Assembly: GCA_019058315.1 (NCBI GenBank)
Contig: JAHPZH010000001.1
Coordinates: forward strand, 715,536-779,535
Reading direction: 5' to 3'
DNA: 64,000 bases
DNA from: Candidatus Helarchaeota archaeon
GTDB lineage: Archaea > Asgardarchaeota > Lokiarchaeia > Helarchaeales > RDOG01
The notes beneath the pieces were generated by a model. It saw only the letters and a program-made list of their open reading frames with translations, was not told the origin of the DNA and did no database searches. The position numbers and the translations under genes are program-made. Positions 18,960-27,349 of the stretch are shown piece after piece. Positions within the stretch are counted from its first letter, which is position 1. Every line of letters begins with the position of its first letter.

Positions 18960-21086
18960 ATGTCATTTAAAAAAAATTTGGAAGATACAAATAAATTATC
19001 CAAAAAACAAATGCATAGTAAAGCAGAAATTAAAGATGCTATGGAGACTTTAAGACAAGAAATAAAAGAAAATGTAAAAACTTTGACTCAGTTTCAAACT
19101 GATTTAAAAAAATATTTTCTTCGAAACTTTAGGGACCATTTATCCACAAAAGATTACATTAATTCTTATTCAGAATTTATTGAAAAAGCTGATTCTACTC
19201 TAAGTTATAATATTTCAAAAATATCTGATTTTATCCAAGAGGAAAAAAATAAAAGATCAATTTTAAAATATAAGACATTTTGGGCGAAAAATCGGAAAAA
19301 AGGTTTGGATATACTTCATATTTACCAAAGTAGACTTAATAAACGAATTGAATTTGAAGAATTTATTAATGAAAGGATGTCTGAATTACAAAACTTTACT
19401 GATGAATTAAATAATCAAATAATTAATATGATTAATGAAGATAATTTGAAAGGAGCGGTTCATTTATTAAATGATTCAATTAAGCAATATGATCAAATTG
19501 TTTTAAAACATAATGTTGAATTTAAGGAGTTTAAAAGTGTAATTAATAGGGAAATGGCTGATGCGATTAAATTCTTTATTGATTTAAAAACATCTTGGAT
19601 TAATAAAAATAATGAAGAAAAGATAAGATGGAGAAATTTTGTTATAGAAACAAGAAAAAAACTATCAACTACAAAAGAATCTGTATGGAAAGACGAATTG
19701 GAAGAAAAAATAGGAACTTATATTGACAATCTAGACAATTCCATTGATGATATGAAAGAAGAAATATCTAGATCAATGGAAACTGAAGATCCTATTAAAC
19801 TTGTAATGGATTTAAAAAACCAATGTGCCACAATTAATCAATCTATAAATAACTATCATAATGATATTAAAGTTTCTATTAGAAGTTCTATTAAGGACTT
19901 TAAAACCTCTCGTGAATCAATAAAAGATCAGATTGAACACTGGCAGAATGAAAAGAAAAGAATTACGAATTATCTAAATGAAATTAAAAATGAATTGAAA
20001 GATGAAATTGATAATATAGGTATAGATGTTAAAACTGAAGAATTACAAAAATTAATTAAAATGCAATTAGATGAATGGAAAAATAAAGTTAAGGAATTTA
20101 TATCAAATTATAATGACTTTGTTGATACTGGAGAATCATTAATTAGTTATGAACCTAAATTCGAAGCAGAAAAAACTCAAATTAAAAAATCTTTCAAATC
20201 ATCAGCATTATTGAAAGCATTTTTAAAAGATACATCCCGTGTTTATTCATCTTTTAATAAAATAGTGGATACTGATATTCAAGCTTATAAAAATTCAAGA
20301 AGTGTAATAGAGCATAACTTTGAATTAATAACTAATAAAATTAAAGAAGAAATTCTCATTCAGAGAATACAAGCGATAGTAAATGTTATAAAAGATAATA
20401 AAGTGGGAATAAGTTATTTAGCAAAAGCATTACGAGTTGATGCAAAAGCATTAAAAAGAAAAATTATTAGCCTTTTAGCAGAATTCAAATTAATAGGGGA
20501 ATTAGATCCCGTTTCTGGAATGTTCATTTTAAAAGAAAAAAAATTGCCTAATAAACTCGAAATCGATGAAGAATTAGAAGAGGAGCAAATTTTAGAAGAA
20601 GAAGAGGAAGAAGAAGAGGAAGTAGAAGAAAAAGTCGAAGAAAAAATAGAAGAAAAAGTAGAAAAAGAAGAAGATCTCATCAAAAAGGACATCTTAAGAA
20701 TTCGATATCTAATGGCAATACATAAATCAGTAGGTGCATCTGTATATAATAGAAAACTGGGGGATTGGAAACTTGATCCTGATTTAATAGGTGGCTTTTT
20801 AACTGCTATCCAAAGTTTGAGTACGGAAATTAAGCAAAAAGAAATTCCTATAAAACGAATGGAGTATAAAGAATTTGAAATACTAATTGAACCTGGTGAA
20901 TATGTTTTTGTCGCTTTATTTATTGATGGAAAGGAAACCGATTGGATTCGTGAAAAGCTTAAATTATATGTACAGGAATTTGAAAGTACATTTGAAGAAA
21001 AATTGAAAAATTGGTTGGGTGAATTGAGTGCTTTTGAAAAATCAGGACTTTTAGTTGATAAAATATTTGAATTATACCGTGTATGA
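18960..21086 (+). CDS. coiled coil + winged helix + acidic linker + longin-like protein
   Basis: This 708-residue protein is a paralog of the second half of 15124-18816. Residues about 10-440 are charged coiled coil with family-shared pieces such as NFRDH, and W/K heptad runs. About 463-525 is the winged helix (GISYLAKALRVD, KRKIISLLAEFKLIGELD, SGMFILKE), which resembles PCI and DDRGK1/UFL1-type winged helices. About 527-575 is a Glu-rich linker. About 575-708 is the longin-like domain with VGASVYNRKLGDW, DPDLIGGFLTAIQSL, KRMEYKEFEILIEPGEYVFVALF and a C-terminal LVDKIFELYRV, nearly matching the upstream protein. Cellular role unknown; membrane-traffic-like or ribosome/UFM1-like scaffolding is speculation. 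The 143-bp gap to the upstream gene may hold its own promoter (tttatataat near 18883). Confidence 0.8.
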   Translation: MSFKKNLEDTNKLSKKQMHSKAEIKDAMETLRQEIKENVKTLTQFQTDLKKYFLRNFRDHLSTKDYINSYSEFIEKADSTLSYNISKISDFIQEEKNKRSILKYKTFWAKNRKKGLDILHIYQSRLNKRIEFEEFINERMSELQNFTDELNNQIINMINEDNLKGAVHLLNDSIKQYDQIVLKHNVEFKEFKSVINREMADAIKFFIDLKTSWINKNNEEKIRWRNFVIETRKKLSTTKESVWKDELEEKIGTYIDNLDNSIDDMKEEISRSMETEDPIKLVMDLKNQCATINQSINNYHNDIKVSIRSSIKDFKTSRESIKDQIEHWQNEKKRITNYLNEIKNELKDEIDNIGIDVKTEELQKLIKMQLDEWKNKVKEFISNYNDFVDTGESLISYEPKFEAEKTQIKKSFKSSALLKAFLKDTSRVYSSFNKIVDTDIQAYKNSRSVIEHNFELITNKIKEEILIQRIQAIVNVIKDNKVGISYLAKALRVDAKALKRKIISLLAEFKLIGELDPVSGMFILKEKKLPNKLEIDEELEEEQILEEEEEEEEEVEEKVEEKIEEKVEKEEDLIKKDILRIRYLMAIHKSVGASVYNRKLGDWKLDPDLIGGFLTAIQSLSTEIKQKEIPIKRMEYKEFEILIEPGEYVFVALFIDGKETDWIREKLKLYVQEFESTFEEKLKNWLGELSAFEKSGLLVDKIFELYRV

Positions 21087-21099
21087 GATTTTAAATTCT

Positions 21100-22011
21100 T
21101 TAATGATTCTTAATAAATTTATTTAATATTTTTTTAGTGGGTAATCCTTCTCTTGCTCCAATATGTTGTATTTTAATTGCAGCTGTTGCGTTACCCATTT
21201 TTCCACAATTTTCTAAATTTTGATTGTTTAAAATACCTGTAATAAATCCTGCTGAAAATGCATCACCTGCACCTGTTGTATCTAATGGTTTAACCTTATA
21301 AGGTGGAATTTTAAATTTATTTTTTTTATCTGATATGAGAGATCCATTAGATCCGAGAGTTATCGCAGCAATTTTAGGACCAATGTCAAATAGCATCTCT
21401 AAGGCATCCTCTAAAGAATGAACCTCCATTATTTTAATAAGTTCATCTTGTGGAGAAATATAAATGTCTGTTAAAGAAATTAAGTGTTCAATCTCTTTTA
21501 ATCCTTGATCTGCTATCAAAGCACCGGGATTTAGACTTACTTGGGTTGGAAAATTTTTAACAATTTCAGCAGCTTTCTCTAATGGGGCGATATTTTTTAA
21601 ACTTGCTAAATGTATTATTTTCGATGAAATAATAATTTCTCTTTTGATATCTTTAGGTTCTAAAATATTTGCTGCTCCGCTAAAAGCATATAATTTACGA
21701 TCTGCCCCACTTACCGCTGCATAACATACACCTGTGCCAATCTCATCCGAAAAAACAATACCCTCTATATTAACTTGTTCATTTTTAAAATCTTGAATCA
21801 ACTTTTCTCCGAAAGCATCTCGACCTAATTTGCCGATGAATGCGGACTTTAAACCCAATTTAGCACATGCAACCGCAAAATTTGCAGCTGATCCCCCACT
21901 TTTTACTTGTAATTTAGGTACATAAACCTCGTCATCAATTTCAGGAAAGCGATCTACAACCGCAACCAAATCGACTAATGCTGCACCAATTGCAGTAACA
22001 TCGATTTTCAT
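21100..22011 (-). CDS. PfkB-family sugar/nucleoside kinase
   Basis: This 303-residue kinase has the N-terminal PfkB motif SGGSAANFAVACAKLGL and the C-terminal signature DTTGAGDAFSAGF with catalytic base Asp250. It phosphorylates a sugar or nucleoside hydroxyl with ATP; the exact substrate cannot be read. The ATG at 22011 overlaps the upstream HAD stop as ATGA, so translation is coupled and a longer start at 22029 is unlikely. Together with HAD and pncB it suggests ribose, nucleoside or nicotinate riboside salvage. It converges with the coiled-coil gene, only 13 bp away. Confidence 0.88.
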   Translation of the reverse strand: MKIDVTAIGAALVDLVAVVDRFPEIDDEVYVPKLQVKSGGSAANFAVACAKLGLKSAFIGKLGRDAFGEKLIQDFKNEQVNIEGIVFSDEIGTGVCYAAVSGADRKLYAFSGAANILEPKDIKREIIISSKIIHLASLKNIAPLEKAAEIVKNFPTQVSLNPGALIADQGLKEIEHLISLTDIYISPQDELIKIMEVHSLEDALEMLFDIGPKIAAITLGSNGSLISDKKNKFKIPPYKVKPLDTTGAGDAFSAGFITGILNNQNLENCGKMGNATAAIKIQHIGAREGLPTKKILNKFIKNH

Positions 22012-23099
22012 CCTAAAGAACCTACCCAACCTCTAACTTTTTTTCTCATTAATTTCTGAGCTTTAATAATATCTTCTTTTTCTTTCGAAGATAATTTCTC
22101 TAAATTATTTATTATTGGCACAAAATTATTTTTTATGAAATACTCCCTACTATCTGAATCTACTAAATCTTTTGGAATCTTTTTAGGATCGTTTTTAAAT
22201 TCTGGATATTTTTGTTCCCATTTCTCAATGAATTCCCAAATATCTGGATATGCATTAAATATTACTAATATTCCAACTGAATCTGGTGAAGTAACAGCAA
22301 TATTTGCATAGGGAACGGAATATTCATTACCATTCCAAGATATTGCAAAAGCTCCCTCTCTTCCTGCTCGATCAAGCATATTTTTATCCGTTATACTATC
22401 CCCAGTAACTATCATCTCTGATATAGGATAATTAGTTTTTTTCGATATCTCTTCTAATGCCTTTTCTTTGCGCTTTCCTCCTCTCACAATTACTTTATTC
22501 ATAACTTTTATATAATCACTTTCTTGATTTTTCCAAAAATAGTTGTTTAAATCATCTATAACTGTCTCAAGTTGAAGATTTTTCTTCAAATATTTGGTAA
22601 AAATATCATCAATTAAGTTATTAATACTTTCATTAATGTCTTTTATTTGATTTTTTAATTCCTCTACATTCAAATTAGTACAATAAATATGATCTTGCTC
22701 AATACCTAATAAATTTCCAATATTATGTGCATGTTGTGTGTAGCTTGTAGAAATTACATAAACATCCCAGTAATTTTTTTTGATGCTTGATATAGTCTTT
22801 TTAATCCCCCGATTTAAACCTGGTCTATTTTTAGAGATTTCTATTAATTCGTCGTTATTAAAATACCAAATATAAAACGGGGCCAATAATCTTAAAGTGT
22901 CGCCCGGTTCATAACTTTCAATACCTAATTCTTTAACTATTTCTGGATAATCAATTAAATAATCGTCATAATTACTGAGCATATTAAAGAAGTCGCCTAA
23001 TCTCTCCCTCTTTAGTTTAGGTTCTAATAATTTACAAATTTCAGCTGCAAAATCGACATGACTTAAGGGACCTTCAAGATCCCATGCACATACTTTCAA
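22008..23099 (-). CDS. HAD-superfamily hydrolase-like protein
   Basis: The 363-residue protein has HAD motif I near the start (CAWDLEGPL, nucleophile Asp7), a Ser/Thr motif II in VISTSYTQHAHN, and motif IV in IVTGDSITDKNML. The second acidic residue of motif I is Glu rather than Asp (DLE), which is uncommon and may change chemistry. A long helical insert of about 100 residues (CTNLNVEELK to KNQESDYIK) acts as a cap. Related archaeal HAD proteins exist, one annotated as an energy-converting hydrogenase subunit in methanogens; no hydrogenase genes are here. TTG start with ggag upstream. Its stop overlaps the PfkB start by ATGA. Confidence 0.78.
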   Translation of the reverse strand: MKVCAWDLEGPLSHVDFAAEICKLLEPKLKRERLGDFFNMLSNYDDYLIDYPEIVKELGIESYEPGDTLRLLAPFYIWYFNNDELIEISKNRPGLNRGIKKTISSIKKNYWDVYVISTSYTQHAHNIGNLLGIEQDHIYCTNLNVEELKNQIKDINESINNLIDDIFTKYLKKNLQLETVIDDLNNYFWKNQESDYIKVMNKVIVRGGKRKEKALEEISKKTNYPISEMIVTGDSITDKNMLDRAGREGAFAISWNGNEYSVPYANIAVTSPDSVGILVIFNAYPDIWEFIEKWEQKYPEFKNDPKKIPKDLVDSDSREYFIKNNFVPIINNLEKLSSKEKEDIIKAQKLMRKKVRGWVGSLG

Positions 23100-23121
23100 T
23101 TTTTATTTTTCTCCATAAATC

Positions 23122-24303
23122 TTATTCTTCTTTTCTAGGAGGTATTTTAAAAACTTTTCTTAAATACTTCAAATACTCCTTATCCTTGCACATTTGCTTA
23201 CCAGGACTATCGGATATTTTTGCCACAGGAAATCCATTGCATTGGGTCATTTTGATTACAATTTGTAAAGCTTTAGGACCCAAATCATTTGTTAAATTCG
23301 TTCCTATCCCAAATGAAATTCTTATTTTTCCATTATATTTTTCAGCTATCTTTATTGCTTTAGGAACTGTTAATCCATCACTAAAGACTGCCATTTTGGT
23401 TTTTGCGTCAATTCCAAGACGCGCATAAAGCTTTATTAATTTTTCACACCACTCATAAGGGTCTCCGCTATCATGTCGACATCCGTCATATAATTTTGCA
23501 AAATAAGAATCGAAATCTCTGAAAAAAGCGTCCATGCCTAATGTATCAGATAGAGCAATTCCCAATTCGCCTCTATATTCATCAGCCCAACTCTGTAATG
23601 CAAATTTTTGGCTATCTATCAACCGTGGACCTAAGGCTTGAGCAGCTTGTAAAAATTCATGCGCCATCGTTCCAATTGGTCGTAAATTAAATTTTTTAGC
23701 AAAATAAACATTACTAGTTCCTACAAATTTATCTGAAGGTAGTTCCTTACTCAATTTGTCAATTAAATGTTCATGCCATTCCCTTGAAAATCGTCTCCTA
23801 GTGCCGAATTCGATTAATTTAAACTCATAATCAGTTATATCTTGAATTAATTTAATTTTAGTATTAATTCTTTTGTCTCCCTCTTGCCATAATTTTTTCT
23901 TATCATGTTTTTGGTTTCTAAAATAGGTTTCATTTACAATGGCAAGGATAGGAACTTCGAAATAAATCGTAGTCAACCAAGGTCCAAATATTTTCAATTC
24001 AAAACCATTTTTTGTATCAATTTGAACTTCAGAACGGTTAAGTTGTAAAAGTCTTAAGAATTCTAAATATGTATCTTTAAAATATCCTAATTTTTTTAAA
24101 TAATCGAGTTCATCTGCATTTAGTCTTAATTTACATAAATTGTCGATTTCTTTTGATATTTCATCAGAATATGGAGTTAAATCAATACCTTTGGTTCGAT
24201 TTTTAAAAGTATATTCTACAATAGCTTGAGGAAATTGGTGAAAGACCACTTGACCCATCGTTAATTTGTATAAATCTGTATCTAACAAGCTTTCTATTAT
24301 CAA
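23122..24303 (-). CDS. pncB: nicotinate phosphoribosyltransferase
   Basis: PncB converts nicotinate and PRPP to nicotinate mononucleotide with ATP hydrolysis, the entry to NAD salvage. The 393-residue protein starts SLLDTDLYKLTMGQ, a family hallmark, has RRRFSREWHEHL, FVGTSNVYFAKKF, the GTMAHEF segment holding the phosphorylated His, and the phosphate-binding FGIGTNLTNDLG. TTG at 24303 has gaggat upstream. It lies 22 bp before the HAD gene and 26 bp after purD, so purD-pncB-HAD-pfkB may be one transcript drawing on the same PRPP pool. Confidence 0.95.
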   Translation of the reverse strand: MIIESLLDTDLYKLTMGQVVFHQFPQAIVEYTFKNRTKGIDLTPYSDEISKEIDNLCKLRLNADELDYLKKLGYFKDTYLEFLRLLQLNRSEVQIDTKNGFELKIFGPWLTTIYFEVPILAIVNETYFRNQKHDKKKLWQEGDKRINTKIKLIQDITDYEFKLIEFGTRRRFSREWHEHLIDKLSKELPSDKFVGTSNVYFAKKFNLRPIGTMAHEFLQAAQALGPRLIDSQKFALQSWADEYRGELGIALSDTLGMDAFFRDFDSYFAKLYDGCRHDSGDPYEWCEKLIKLYARLGIDAKTKMAVFSDGLTVPKAIKIAEKYNGKIRISFGIGTNLTNDLGPKALQIVIKMTQCNGFPVAKISDSPGKQMCKDKEYLKYLRKVFKIPPRKEE

Positions 24304-24328
24304 TTCTTAATCCTCTAATGAAAAAGTA

Positions 24329-25657
24329 TTATTTACCAAGAACTTTTTTCATATGAGCAATTCGTAAATTCAATAAATCTAAGGTTCCAACATCACTTCT
24401 ATGATACAATTCTCCTTTTATGTATTTAATTGATTTTTCGGCAATACGTTCAGCGATTTCAATTTTATCAGCTATACCAAGAACTCCGATGCTTCTAGAT
24501 TTAGTCGTTGTTATTTTCCCATTCTCCTTATTAACGGAGGCATAATATAGTCTTGCACCTTCTTTTTGTACTGCTTTTTCATCAACAATAACTTCTGTTG
24601 GTTTAGCATCAACTGGATAACCTTTGGGTGCTAGATATTTACAGACTGTAGCTTTATTTTCAAATTTTATCTTTAATGTATTTAATTTTCCATCAATAAT
24701 CCTTTCACAAATCTCCACAAAATCATTCTTTAGTATCGGTAGCACATTCATAGCTTCTGGATCTCCAAATCGAACATTATATTCAACTAATTTAGGTCCA
24801 TCTCGAGTTAACATAAATTGACCATATAATATTCCTTTATATTCTTGACCAGTTTCTTTTTTAACACAATCTACTGTTTTTTCCATTATTTGAATTGATT
24901 CTTTAATGGTTTTATCATCCACAAATGGTAATTTATGATCGGAGCAAGAATATGAACCCATACCTCCAGTATTGGGACCTTCATCACCATTTAGTAGTCT
25001 TTTATGATCTTGAACAAGCGGAGAACCTACTAAATGTGAGCCAGTGCCATCAATAAAAGCTTGAAGTGTAAATTCTTCACCTATCAATTTTTCTTCCATT
25101 ATTACTCTACTGCCACTTTTTATCAATTCTTGACAATAATCAAGAACTTCTTTATCATTCATTAAATGGTCTCCTGTAACCTTAACTCCCTTTCCACCAG
25201 TTAGACCATCAGGTTTAACAGCAACTTCATTATTTTGATTTAGAAATTTCTTTATCTCTTCCATATCTGAAGAAATAATATGCTCAGGATTACCCGGAAT
25301 TTTATATTTTGTCATTAAATCTCTACAAAAAGCTTTACTAATTTCTAATTTTGCTGGTTCTTTTTTAGGACCGACAGAAGGAACTCCCAATTTTACCAAT
25401 TCATCCGCAATACCATCTCCTAGTGGTGATTCCGGACCTATAACTGCAAAATTTAGATTTAAACCTTGCACAAATTTTTGTAATTTTTCAAAATCATTTA
25501 ATTTACCCAGTAGTATTTTAGCACTAAGGGCATCAATGCCAGGATTTTTTGAACTCATAAAACTAAATAACTCTATATCACTTTTTTTCAAGGATTCAGC
25601 TATAACATGTTCTCTAGCTCCATGTCCTACAAGAAGAATTCGAGTTTTATCACCCAT
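24329..25657 (-). CDS. purD: phosphoribosylamine-glycine ligase (GAR synthetase)
   Basis: PurD joins phosphoribosylamine and glycine with ATP, the second purine step. The 442-residue ATP-grasp enzyme has the N-terminal LLVGHGAREHVIAESL, central VVKPDGLTGGKGV-like sequence here VAVKPDGLTGGKGVKV, NTGGMGSYS and VEYNVRFGDPEA. The ATG at 25657 is favoured because aggtga is 5 nt upstream; a GTG at 25666 is inside that site. No fusion to PurM or PurN is present, unlike in some lineages. Confidence 0.97.
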   Translation of the reverse strand: MGDKTRILLVGHGAREHVIAESLKKSDIELFSFMSSKNPGIDALSAKILLGKLNDFEKLQKFVQGLNLNFAVIGPESPLGDGIADELVKLGVPSVGPKKEPAKLEISKAFCRDLMTKYKIPGNPEHIISSDMEEIKKFLNQNNEVAVKPDGLTGGKGVKVTGDHLMNDKEVLDYCQELIKSGSRVIMEEKLIGEEFTLQAFIDGTGSHLVGSPLVQDHKRLLNGDEGPNTGGMGSYSCSDHKLPFVDDKTIKESIQIMEKTVDCVKKETGQEYKGILYGQFMLTRDGPKLVEYNVRFGDPEAMNVLPILKNDFVEICERIIDGKLNTLKIKFENKATVCKYLAPKGYPVDAKPTEVIVDEKAVQKEGARLYYASVNKENGKITTTKSRSIGVLGIADKIEIAERIAEKSIKYIKGELYHRSDVGTLDLLNLRIAHMKKVLGK

Positions 25658-25889
25658 TTTTGTCACCTTTTTTTAAAAAAGTTCATTTAAAAGTTTAAAT
25701 TAATTTAAATAATCCAAAATATTAATTTTTGTTTCGTAACTCATTTATTTAATCAAAAATTTCTTTCAATTAATGAATTATAAATAAGTAAAATAATCAA
25801 TTAGATAAAATCCCTAAAATTTGCATTGAATATTTTGAAATTTTAAAATATTTTTAAAAAATATCAAGTAAATTGAATAAATAATGTAA

Positions 25890-27347
25890 TTAAATGAGTG
25901 CGTGTTGATTGTGTAACTCTTTTTCTAACTCTTTTAAGTCAATTGAACCTCTTAACTTATATTTCCCCGTTAAACAAGCAGTACATAATTCTGCTTCGGG
26001 TAAATCAAGTGCTTCTAATAGTCCATTAAGGGTTTGATATTGCAAAGTATCTGCATCAATAAATTTCCTAATTTCTTCAATAGTCTTTGAAGGTGCTATT
26101 AATTCAGAAGTAGTAGGAAAATCTATACCCATATAACAAGAATTAATTATAGGTGGGCATGAAATCCGAACGTGAACTTTATTTGCACCAAAATTCTTTA
26201 ACATTCTAACAATTCTTTTAGTAGTGGTTCCTCTAACAATGGAATCATCAACTAATATGAGATCTTTTCCTTCTATTAAGCTTTTAATGGGATTTAATTT
26301 ATATCTAACAGCGAGATCTCTATAATTCTGTCCTGGCATAATAAATGTTCTGTGAATATAACGATTTTTAATTAGTCCCTCTCTAAGAGGAATTCCCGAC
26401 TCAAGAGAAAATCCCGAAGCTGCAGTACGTCCAGAGTCTGGAACCGGCACCACAACATCTGCATCAACTGGAAAATCTCTTGCTAGAATCTTTCCTAATT
26501 TTTCTCTTACTTCATAAACCGTTTTACCATAAAATATTGAATCTGGTCTTGCGAAATAAACGAATTCAAACATACAAAATGCATGAGTTGGTAGTTTATA
26601 CACTTGTTTTGATGAAATTCCTGTATCATCAATTTTTATTATTTCTCCAGGTTCAAGATTTCTAATAAAATCACCTTCTAAAGTATCAATTGCTATACTT
26701 TCAGATGCTATTACTTCTAAATCCTGATCTGGAACTCTACCTAAAGCTAATGGTTTGAATCCTAATGGATCCCTAAGTCCATATAATTCTTTTTTTTCAT
26801 TTAGTATAACTAAAGAGTAAGAACCATCCAACTCTTGCATTGATAATTCTAATGCTTTAAGGAAATCATTATTGGTTTCTAATAAATTTTTTGCGATAAT
26901 ATGTGCAATTACTTCTGTATCGGTAGAAGTTGAAAAAACATGACCCTTTTCTCGATATTTCTTCTTTAATCGAATAAAATTAGTAAGAGTACCATTAAAT
27001 GCTAAACAAAAACTATTTCCATTTGAATGTGATTCAAATAAAAAGGGTTGTGCACAATCTAAAGAACTAGCTCCCACTGTTCCATACCTAACATGTCCAA
27101 TAGCGACCGAACCAAACAAACCCATTAAAATTCTCTCAGAAAAAACTTGATTTACTAATCCTATTTCTTTATAACCAGTGATCCTATTTGCTACATTAGT
27201 AAATATTCCTGCAGATTCTTGTCCTCTATGTTGAAGGGCTAATAATCCATCATAAACCTGCTTTGATACATGATGACTTGGGATATTTGAATAAATCCCA
27301 ATAACTCCACAGGATTCTCGAGGTTTATCAAAATAGGTTCCTTTCAA
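25890..27347 (-). CDS. purF: amidophosphoribosyltransferase
   Basis: PurF starts purine synthesis by making phosphoribosylamine from PRPP and glutamine. The 485-residue protein has Cys13 in ESCGVIGIYS as the glutaminase nucleophile, so a 12-residue propeptide must be cut. The PRPP loop is LILVDDSIVRGTTT. Cys residues at CMFEFVYF, SCYMGIDFP and CTACLTGKY match the Fe4S4-containing Bacillus subtilis-type enzyme. TTG at 27347 lies 2 nt after the purL stop and has gggggttg upstream, inside purL, so the two are coupled. Confidence 0.97.
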   Translation of the reverse strand: MKGTYFDKPRESCGVIGIYSNIPSHHVSKQVYDGLLALQHRGQESAGIFTNVANRITGYKEIGLVNQVFSERILMGLFGSVAIGHVRYGTVGASSLDCAQPFLFESHSNGNSFCLAFNGTLTNFIRLKKKYREKGHVFSTSTDTEVIAHIIAKNLLETNNDFLKALELSMQELDGSYSLVILNEKKELYGLRDPLGFKPLALGRVPDQDLEVIASESIAIDTLEGDFIRNLEPGEIIKIDDTGISSKQVYKLPTHAFCMFEFVYFARPDSIFYGKTVYEVREKLGKILARDFPVDADVVVPVPDSGRTAASGFSLESGIPLREGLIKNRYIHRTFIMPGQNYRDLAVRYKLNPIKSLIEGKDLILVDDSIVRGTTTKRIVRMLKNFGANKVHVRISCPPIINSCYMGIDFPTTSELIAPSKTIEEIRKFIDADTLQYQTLNGLLEALDLPEAELCTACLTGKYKLRGSIDLKELEKELHNQHALI

Positions 27348-27349
27348 AA

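Noticed and set aside
20577..20675. A GAA-rich microsatellite-like tract.
   Set aside because: It is in frame and encodes the Glu-rich linker of the coiled-coil protein, so it is coding low complexity rather than a separate element.
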